Assembly (NCBI RefSeq): GCF_000300515.1
Contig: NZ_AMSI01000013.1
Location: 62,001-126,000, forward strand
Direction: 5' to 3'
Source of the DNA: Nitratireductor indicus C115
GTDB taxonomy: Bacteria > Pseudomonadota > Alphaproteobacteria > Rhizobiales > Rhizobiaceae
DNA length: 64,000 nucleotides
Below, one piece after another: positions 59,042 through 64,000 of this stretch. The notes under the pieces were generated by a model. That model saw only the letters and a list, made by a program, of their open reading frames with translations, was not told the origin of the DNA and ran no database searches. Positions within the stretch are counted from its first letter, which is position 1; every line of letters begins with the position of its first letter. Both the position numbers and the translations under genes were made by a program.

Positions 59042-59101
59042 CATTGGGGGGATTCCCCGGTTGCGTTACAGCATCCGGGCGCGGGAATCCACTTCCCAAT
59101 G
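59042..59101. repeat. Interrupted inverted repeat between purL and the MocR gene
   Basis: CATTGGG (59042-59048) plus GGATTCC (59050-59056) pair with GGAATCC (59084-59090) and CCCAATG (59095-59101). The two arms can form a 14 bp stem with an internal bulge. It lies between the MocR stop and the purL start and could be a terminator of the former or a leader structure of the latter. Confidence 0.5.
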
Positions 59102-59110
59102 AGGCTTTTG

Positions 59111-60526
59111 TCAGCTGTAGTTGTCGAAGCCACAGATTGGATTGTCGAGAAGCCCCTTCAATGTGGAAAACGCTTCGGCAACCCTGGCCCGCGCGTTGGG
59201 TACCGTGAAGGCGACACGCACCCGATGCAGGGCAGGACCGGATCGCTCGACCTTGAATTCGTCCTCGTCGTCGATCAGAACGCCTTCTTCGGCAGCCGCG
59301 TTCTTGAAAGTGCTGGCAAGCCACGGATCGGGCAGTTTCAACCAAAGAAACGGCGTGTCGGGCCGGGAAATGAACTCCTGGCCGGCAAATGCAGCTCTCG
59401 CAAGCGCTTCGCGTGCCCGTATCTCTTCCGCGACCCTGCGATGAATGGCGGCACCTTCGCCGGAGATCACCAGCCGGGCGGCCAGTTCTCCAAGCAGAAA
59501 GGGCATGCCACCCGTGATCATCTTGTGTGCGATCAGCACCCGCGAGGCATAATGCGGCGGGCAGGCAATCCAGCCGCCACGTACACCCGCTGCAACCGAC
59601 TTCGACAGGCTGCCGATCAGGAAGGTGCGCTCGGGCGCAAGCGCTGCGACAAGCACCGGTGTTTCGCCAAGAAGAGCGCCGTAGATATTATCCTCGATCA
59701 GCCAGACATTGTGCCGCCGTGCGATCTCGACAATAGCGCGCCGCCGCTCCTCGGGCATGATCGCCAATGTGGGATTGTGCAGGGAGGGGACAAGAAAGGC
59801 GAGTTTGGGATGCTGCTGGGCGCAGACCCGTTCGAAATCCTCAGGCACCATGCCGAACGCGTCTATGGCCACGGCGACAGAACGCCGCCCGATCACAGTC
59901 GCGCTGCGGGCTACGTGGGAATAGGTCAGCGCCTCATAGGCGACGCGATCACCGGGAAGCGTCATTGCGGCAATGACTGCGAGAATACCGGCGTGGCCGC
60001 CGAGCGTGGGAACGATGTTTTCGGGCTCGGGACGCCAGCCGGACTGCGCAAGCCAGTCGCAACCGGCTTGAAACCAGCTTGGCGGCAAGGTCCGCGTATA
60101 GCTTGCGATCTCGGTGGGATGTTCATCGAGGATCCTGGCAGTGAGGTTCCTGATGGCTTCCGCCTGGCCGATATCGGGAGCAGCCGTTGAATCCATACGT
60201 TGCTTGCCGGGCTCTATGATCATGCTGCGCGTGCCGGCGAAGGGTTGCCCCTCGCTTGGGGGCAGGGGATGTTCATTTTGCTCGCGCGGCAAAACATAGG
60301 TGCCGCGACCGACCTCGCCGCTGACCAGACCGCGTTCGCGCACCAGTGCATAGGCTCGGCTCACTGTGCCGATCGTTACGCCAATGTCATAGGCAAGGTT
60401 GCGTTGCGGCGGCAGCTTCGCCCCGCCTGCCAGCACGCCTGCTTCGATATCGTGTTCGATCTGGTCGGCAAGGCGCGCATAAAGCGGTCCCGATCCGGCA
60501 GAGAGGTTGGGCAGCCAATTTGTCAT
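59111..60526 (-). CDS. MocR/GntR-family regulator with aminotransferase domain (YjiR-like)
   Basis: A 471-residue transcription factor: an N-terminal winged-helix GntR domain (about 10-78, LPPQRNLAYDIGVTIGTVSRAYALVRERG) and a fold-type I aminotransferase domain with PLP Lys309 (GSLSKSVAAGVRGGW), Asn251-Pro252 (HNPTLAIMP) and Asp279 (IEDNIYGALL). It senses a PLP-linked or amino-acid signal, as GabR and PdxR do, but the ligand is unknown. It is divergent from a DUF1127 gene with 84 bp between starts. E. coli yjiR and yjiS form the same kind of pair, which suggests the regulator controls the neighbour. Confidence 0.92.
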   Translation of the reverse strand: MTNWLPNLSAGSGPLYARLADQIEHDIEAGVLAGGAKLPPQRNLAYDIGVTIGTVSRAYALVRERGLVSGEVGRGTYVLPREQNEHPLPPSEGQPFAGTRSMIIEPGKQRMDSTAAPDIGQAEAIRNLTARILDEHPTEIASYTRTLPPSWFQAGCDWLAQSGWRPEPENIVPTLGGHAGILAVIAAMTLPGDRVAYEALTYSHVARSATVIGRRSVAVAIDAFGMVPEDFERVCAQQHPKLAFLVPSLHNPTLAIMPEERRRAIVEIARRHNVWLIEDNIYGALLGETPVLVAALAPERTFLIGSLSKSVAAGVRGGWIACPPHYASRVLIAHKMITGGMPFLLGELAARLVISGEGAAIHRRVAEEIRAREALARAAFAGQEFISRPDTPFLWLKLPDPWLASTFKNAAAEEGVLIDDEDEFKVERSGPALHRVRVAFTVPNARARVAEAFSTLKGLLDNPICGFDNYS

Positions 60527-60542
60527 GGTGACAATTCTCTAT

Positions 60543-60629
60543 ATTGTATCTTTTATTGAGTCAATTCATTGGTGCAATCGTTCCAATCGGAAAAATTGCG
60601 AGCAGATCAATGGGTACAAATGATACAAT
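60543..60629. promoter_or_regulatory. Candidate operator of the MocR-family regulator
   Basis: ATTGTATC (60543-60550) and GATACAAT (60622-60629) are exact inverted copies. TACAA at 60615-60619 and 60624-60628 are direct repeats nine bases apart. Two direct plus one inverted half-site is the kind of layout bound by MocR dimers. The left site is 17 bp upstream of the regulator start; the right sites overlap the first codons of the DUF1127 gene. Confidence 0.5.
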
Positions 60630-60840
60630 CAAGGCCTTGAGCAGCCCCGCTGCTCGGCATGGCGCCATATTGAGGACCATCTGGCAGGGCGTTGAAGCAC
60701 TGGTGTCGCGCGTGAGTGCGATAATGATCAAGCGCCGCAGCCGATTGCACCTTCTGGATCTGACCGAGGAGCAGCTGCGCGATATCGGTGTGAATCGTCG
60801 CGAGGCGCGCCTTGAAGGGCACAGGCCTTTTTGGGATTGA
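60610..60840 (+). CDS. DUF1127 small protein (YjiS-like)
   Basis: A 76-residue protein with the DUF1127 C-terminal motif (LLDLTEEQLRDIGVNRREA and a HRPFW end). Short DUF1127 proteins in alphaproteobacteria have been linked to phosphate and carbon metabolism and RNA turnover, with poorly defined biochemistry. The N-terminal 40 residues are variable. I use the ATG at 60610; the ribosome site is weak. An earlier frame from 60544 would start inside the operator and is less likely. It is divergent from the MocR regulator. Confidence 0.82.
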   Translation: MGTNDTIKALSSPAARHGAILRTIWQGVEALVSRVSAIMIKRRSRLHLLDLTEEQLRDIGVNRREARLEGHRPFWD

Positions 60841-60851
60841 GCTTGTAAGCG

Positions 60852-61505
60852 CTATGTCCTTTGGCGCGCGGTGCGGCGGCGCGCGGCCATACGGTCGGCG
60901 GCAAGAGCCAGAATGCCGATCATTGTAAAGAGAATGGCGATCCCGAAAATCGTCACGAACACGCTGGTCCATCCGGAAATGGTGGCATCCAGGAAGGGAT
61001 AGGGCACCTCGCCGGCAATCGGCGCGCGTACCAGCACATAAGCGGCATAGGCGATCGGATAGAGAAGCCACACCGCCACGTGGCGGAGCGAAAGGCTTCC
61101 GTCTCTGCCGGCCAGCAACCACCAGAGAACGAAGATCGCTGGCGTCGCATAGTGCAGGAGCACATCGCACAGCAGGAACAGCCCCTGCGGTTCCCAGATC
61201 GACGACAGAAGCGCCCAATAGACGAGCGCCACCACGCTGATGGCGACCGCGACACCACCGTGCATTGCCGGATGGGCGAAAGCGGCTGGCCAGCCCGTGA
61301 GAGCGGCCGCATGCGCCAGAACGGCTCCGAGATTCGTAAGGATCGTAAAGAAAGAGAAGTAGAAGATGATGGAGGCAATCAGGCTACGCCCGGCTTCCAT
61401 CGAGGCAGGAATTGTGAGCCCGAACTGCAGTGCCAGGGCGACGATGCCGACAATCAGACCTATTGTGTTGAGAACCCTTGCCACGCCAGTCTCCTTGCTG
61501 GTCAA
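60852..61505 (-). CDS. Pr6Pr family membrane protein
   Basis: A 217-residue six-helix inner-membrane protein of the Pr6Pr family, a little-studied group with FAR-17a/AIG1-like similarity. Visible landmarks are FFTILTNLGAVLAHA in helix 2, SIWEPQGLFLLCDVLLHYATPAIFVLWW, and YPFLDATISGW near the C-terminus. Conserved Asp-His positions in CDVLLHY might suit catalysis or cofactor binding, but this is unknown. It is convergent with the DUF1127 gene, 11 bp apart, and does not appear linked to the pur genes in function. Confidence 0.8.
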   Translation of the reverse strand: MTSKETGVARVLNTIGLIVGIVALALQFGLTIPASMEAGRSLIASIIFYFSFFTILTNLGAVLAHAAALTGWPAAFAHPAMHGGVAVAISVVALVYWALLSSIWEPQGLFLLCDVLLHYATPAIFVLWWLLAGRDGSLSLRHVAVWLLYPIAYAAYVLVRAPIAGEVPYPFLDATISGWTSVFVTIFGIAILFTMIGILALAADRMAARRRTARQRT

Positions 61506-61573
61506 CAGCTTGTTTCATGTAAGGCGCAACACGGCAAGATCAGGCGCACGACATCAAGCAGGCCGCACAGGCT

Positions 61574-62011
61574 CTAGCACTTGTCGGGTCCGCCTGCCCA
61601 GCGCGTGACATCGGCATTGACGCGCGCGCCGGTGGCGCCGGTTACGAGCGGGCCGTATGTGGTGATGCGCGGGGGCGTGCCGGATGCTTCAATGACAAGC
61701 TGGGGCAGTCCCTGCCGGTCGCTGGATTTCATGATCAGGAGGCGGGGGCGTCCCGCGGTCGTGTCCAGCTCGGGAATGAGATGCAGCCCGCGGAATTGCC
61801 GGTCGCCGGAGCGCATCCAGCATTTCGCACCCGCATTGTTGATATGCTGGAGAACCGAGACGGGTGTTCCGGAATTAACGCCGAGCGACAAGGGAGTCCC
61901 GCCGGGCCCGCCCTGGCAGGCTGACAGCGCGAAAAGCGCAGTCATGGCAATGCCTTTCGGCAAAGCCGATATCCGTAAGGAAGACAAACCGCGCGAGGCG
62001 GCCGGACCCAT
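61574..62011 (-). CDS. Small putative lipoprotein, function unknown
   Basis: A 145-residue product that I do not recognise. A lipobox-like FALSAC-Q appears at residue 32, behind a hydrophobic stretch. It carries three cysteines besides (AKCWMRSGD and the terminal KC), which may form a disulfide in the periplasm. The ATG at 62011 shares its first base with the purQ stop (TGATG), so translation may be coupled to purQ; a downstream Met at 61945 would leave too short a signal. Its purpose inside the pur cluster is unclear. Confidence 0.62.
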   Translation of the reverse strand: MGPAASRGLSSLRISALPKGIAMTALFALSACQGGPGGTPLSLGVNSGTPVSVLQHINNAGAKCWMRSGDRQFRGLHLIPELDTTAGRPRLLIMKSSDRQGLPQLVIEASGTPPRITTYGPLVTGATGARVNADVTRWAGGPDKC

Positions 62012-62679
62012 CAGGCGGCCTTCCCCAGAAGGCCTTCGAACAATGCTCGCCCATCGGAGCCGCCGTGAGCCATCTCGATGAGGTTCTCCGGGTGCGGCAT
62101 CATGCCGAGCACATTGCCCTGTTCATTGATGATGCCGGCGATATCGTCGAGCGACCCATTGGGATTGGTGCCTTCGGCATAGCGGAATACCACCTGGCCT
62201 TGCCCTTCGAGCCGGGCAAGCGTCTCCGCATCGGCGAAATAATTGCCGTCGTGATGGGCCACCGGGCAACGGATGATCTGGCCCGGCGCATAACCGCGCG
62301 TGAAAGCCGTGTTGGCATTGGCGACTTCGAGCTTCACTTCACGGCAAACGAAACGGAGAGAAGCGTTGCGCATCAGGGCGCCGGGCAGGAGGCCCGCCTC
62401 GAGAAGAACCTGGAAGCCGTTGCATACGCCCATCACCAGAACGCCCTTGCGAGCCTTCTCGGCGACTGCGGCCATGACCGGCATGCGCGCGGCGATGGCC
62501 CCGCAGCGCAGATAATCGCCATACGAAAAACCGCCTGGAATGACGATCAGGTCGACATCGGGTATCTCGGTTTCGGTCTGCCAGATCGTATGCGGCGCCT
62601 TGCCGGAGATTTTCGTCAGCGCTGCGATCATGTCGCGGTCGCGATTAAGGCCGGGAAGCTGGATGACGGCTGATTTCAT
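62011..62679 (-). CDS. purQ: Phosphoribosylformylglycinamidine synthase subunit PurQ
   Basis: Glutaminase subunit that supplies ammonia to PurL. The 222-residue class I amidotransferase has nucleophile Cys86 (MGVCNGFQ), His196 and Glu198 (MPHPEN), and the [16 protein letters not shown] loop. The start at 62679 ([10 protein letters not shown]) is the family start; a longer frame to 62712 is unlikely. It follows purS by about 63 bp in the purC-purS-purQ operon. Confidence 0.97.
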   Translation of the reverse strand: MKSAVIQLPGLNRDRDMIAALTKISGKAPHTIWQTETEIPDVDLIVIPGGFSYGDYLRCGAIAARMPVMAAVAEKARKGVLVMGVCNGFQVLLEAGLLPGALMRNASLRFVCREVKLEVANANTAFTRGYAPGQIIRCPVAHHDGNYFADAETLARLEGQGQVVFRYAEGTNPNGSLDDIAGIINEQGNVLGMMPHPENLIEMAHGGSDGRALFEGLLGKAA

Positions 62680-62742
62680 GACTTGTGACCGTTGCGGTTC
62701 CTCAAGGGGCATCGCGCCCGTCCTGGTTGAAAATATGCAACC

Positions 62743-62985
62743 CTAGATGATGGCGACAGAGTAATCCTCGATCACCGTATTCGCCAGCAACTTTTCGCAC
62801 ATGGCCTTTAGTTCGGTTTCGGCCTTCACCTTGTCGGAGCCTTCCAGCTCCAGGTCGAACACCTTGCCCTGGCGCACGCTGTCCACTCCGGCAAAGCCGA
62901 GAGCGGCGAGCGCACCGCCAATGGCCTTACCCTGAGGGTCCAGAACGCCGTTCTTCAACGTCACGGTGACGCGGGCCTTGATCAC
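62743..62985 (-). CDS. purS: Phosphoribosylformylglycinamidine synthase subunit PurS
   Basis: An 80-residue dimeric adaptor that joins PurQ to PurL. The small ferredoxin-like fold is recognisable by KARVTVTLKNGVLDPQGKAI and GFAGVDSVRQGKVFDLEL. Present only where PurL is the short form, in agreement with the 731-residue PurL here. It lies 34 bp after purC and before purQ. Confidence 0.97.
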   Translation of the reverse strand: MIKARVTVTLKNGVLDPQGKAIGGALAALGFAGVDSVRQGKVFDLELEGSDKVKAETELKAMCEKLLANTVIEDYSVAII

Positions 62986-63019
62986 GAGAAAACTCCCTGC
63001 TGTCCGGTCTGCGCCTGGT

Positions 63020-63808
63020 TTAGTGGCGCGTCTTGCTGTCTTTGGAAGAAACGAGCACGGGGCCGCCGGGGCGGGGCGGCTCGTTCTCGTTCATGATGCC
63101 GAGACGGCGCGCCACTTCCTGATAGGCTTCCACCAGGCCGCCCATGTCGCGGCGGAACCGGTCCTTGTCGAGCTTGTCCTGGGTGGCGGTGTCCCAAAGG
63201 CGGCAGGAATCGGGAGAAATTTCGTCGGCGACGACGATGCGCATCATGTCGTTCTCCCAGAGCCGGCCGCACTCCATCTTGAAATCGACCAGCTGGATGC
63301 CGACGCCGAGGAAAAGGCCGGTCAGGAAGTCGTTGACGCGGATGGCGAGCGCCATCATGTCGTCGATCTCCTGCGGGCTTGCCCAGCCGAACGCCGTGAT
63401 GTGCTCTTCGGACACCATCGGGTCGTCCAGCGCATCGGCCTTGTAGTAGAATTCGATGATCGAGCGCGGCAGCACCGTGCCTTCCTCGATGCCGAGCCGC
63501 TTGGCGAGAGAGCCTGCGGCAATGTTGCGCACGACGATCTCGAGCGGAATGATCTCCACTTCCTTGATCAGCTGTTCGCGCATGTTGAGCCGGCGAATGA
63601 AGTGCGTCGGAATGCCGATGCGGTTCAGATGCTCGAAGATATATTCCGAGATCCGGTTGTTCAGCACGCCCTTGCCGTCGACGATCTCGTGCTTCTTCTT
63701 GTTGAACGCCGTGGCGTCGTCCTTGAAGAATTGGATGAGTGTACCGGGCTCGGGGCCTTCATAGAGAATCTTGGCCTTGCCCTCATAGATGCGGCGACGA
63801 CGGTTCAT
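63020..63808 (-). CDS. purC: Phosphoribosylaminoimidazole-succinocarboxamide synthase
   Basis: Joins aspartate to CAIR with ATP to make SAICAR, the seventh step of purine synthesis counted from PRPP amidotransferase. The 262-residue protein shows [29 protein letters not shown], and the substrate loop [20 protein letters not shown]. It is the first gene of the purC-purS-purQ operon. About 110 bp upstream lies the end of another gene, so its promoter is probably between 63810 and 63920. Confidence 0.98.
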   Translation of the reverse strand: MNRRRRIYEGKAKILYEGPEPGTLIQFFKDDATAFNKKKHEIVDGKGVLNNRISEYIFEHLNRIGIPTHFIRRLNMREQLIKEVEIIPLEIVVRNIAAGSLAKRLGIEEGTVLPRSIIEFYYKADALDDPMVSEEHITAFGWASPQEIDDMMALAIRVNDFLTGLFLGVGIQLVDFKMECGRLWENDMMRIVVADEISPDSCRLWDTATQDKLDKDRFRRDMGGLVEAYQEVARRLGIMNENEPPRPGGPVLVSSKDSKTRH

Positions 63809-63920
63809 GGCTTTTCCTGGTCCGTTGCCTTGACGGGGAGACTTCCTGCGGAAGCCTCGCAGCGTGGCATTGCAAAAAGATGCGGCTTTTCACGCGGTCT
63901 CTAGCGCAAACCCGACCGTA

Positions 63921-64000
63921 TCACAATTGCCATTTCTCGGGAGCCAACGGGATTCTCCCTCCAGCAAAGACGTTCATGCCCGCATTGAGCGTATTGACCC
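63921..64000 (-). CDS. C-terminal end of an unidentified gene, cut by the window edge
   Basis: On the minus strand one frame from 64000 reads about 25 residues (ending in GRIPLAPEKWQL) to a TGA at 63921-63923, with a protein-like composition. The segment is too short to name a family, and a second frame is also open, so the existence of this gene end is only likely. It would run toward purC from the right. Confidence 0.35.
   Translation of the reverse strand, partial: VNTLNAGMNVFAGGRIPLAPEKWQL

Noticed and set aside
57944-60190. A 748-codon open frame on the plus strand across purL and the MocR gene
   Set aside because: It spans two well-supported genes in antisense and shows low-complexity His/Arg/Gly-rich text typical of shadow frames.

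Overview
The window reads as ordinary chromosome of an alphaproteobacterium of the order Hyphomicrobiales (Rhizobiales), most like the Brucellaceae/Phyllobacteriaceae. The evidence is high GC, protein sequences and gene neighbourhoods typical of that group (folE-hisI-patatin beside an IscU-like scaffold gene and yidD; recA-alaS; purC-purS-purQ with purL-bolA-grxD), and perfect alphaproteobacterial LexA boxes (GAAC-N7-GAAC). I cannot name the genus. I see no tRNA or rRNA gene, insertion sequence, integrase, prophage or CRISPR array. Coding density is high, and the strand changes every few genes.

Layout. 1-2000 (minus): patatin-like lipase (cut by the edge), hisI, folE. 2243-5577 (plus): Fe-S scaffold, yidD, DUF2267 protein, thrS. 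5643-8697: a secreted protein, then nitroreductase, flavin reductase and a periplasmic molybdopterin-fold protein. 8740-11324: a MaoC/CoA-ester lyase pair (minus) and a DUF2336 protein. 11414-18291 (minus): parE, then the glycine cleavage operon gcvT-gcvH-gcvP behind a tandem glycine riboswitch with its own promoter. 18482-20920 (minus): the formaldehyde detoxification operon adhC-yaiI-fghA. 21169-30058 (plus): pccA, a HAD phosphatase, dnaE, a YjgN/M48 membrane pair. 30097-33090 (minus): dinB, an ICMT-like methyltransferase, a DUF1624 protein. 33172-36023 (plus): aldo/keto reductase, GGDEF protein, OmpA-type lipoprotein. 36098-37973 (minus): pseudouridine catabolism (psuK, psuG). 38130-42133: recA and alaS. 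42135-44516 (minus): DedA protein, small membrane protein, icd. 44760-50978 (plus): an exonuclease-CBS-nucleotidyltransferase fusion, trmJ, murI, rpsD, a GT39 family glycosyltransferase. 51014-53209 (minus): GT2, YdjC-type deacetylase, GtrA. 53349-56635: ttcA, an MFS pump, grxD, bolA. 56819-64000: purL, then a MocR regulator divergent from a DUF1127 gene, a Pr6Pr membrane protein, a lipoprotein, and purQ, purS, purC.

Several groups work together. The gcv operon degrades glycine and is sensed by the riboswitch. adhC and fghA form the glutathione-dependent formaldehyde route. parE, dinB and recA each carry a LexA-type box, which links topology, translesion synthesis and recombination in one SOS circuit. 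The GT2/deacetylase/GtrA operon, with the facing GT39 gene, has the parts needed to build, deacetylate, flip and transfer an undecaprenyl-phosphate amino sugar. purC, purS, purQ and purL give purine steps 4 and 7 in the PurSQL form.

I did not find a clearly novel multi-gene defence or mobile system. The most interesting items are the DEDDh exonuclease-CBS-DUF294 fusion, the lipid-sugar modification module, the SOS boxes (parE especially), the MocR-DUF1127 divergon with a candidate operator, and a long intergenic palindrome that occurs again as a degenerate copy.
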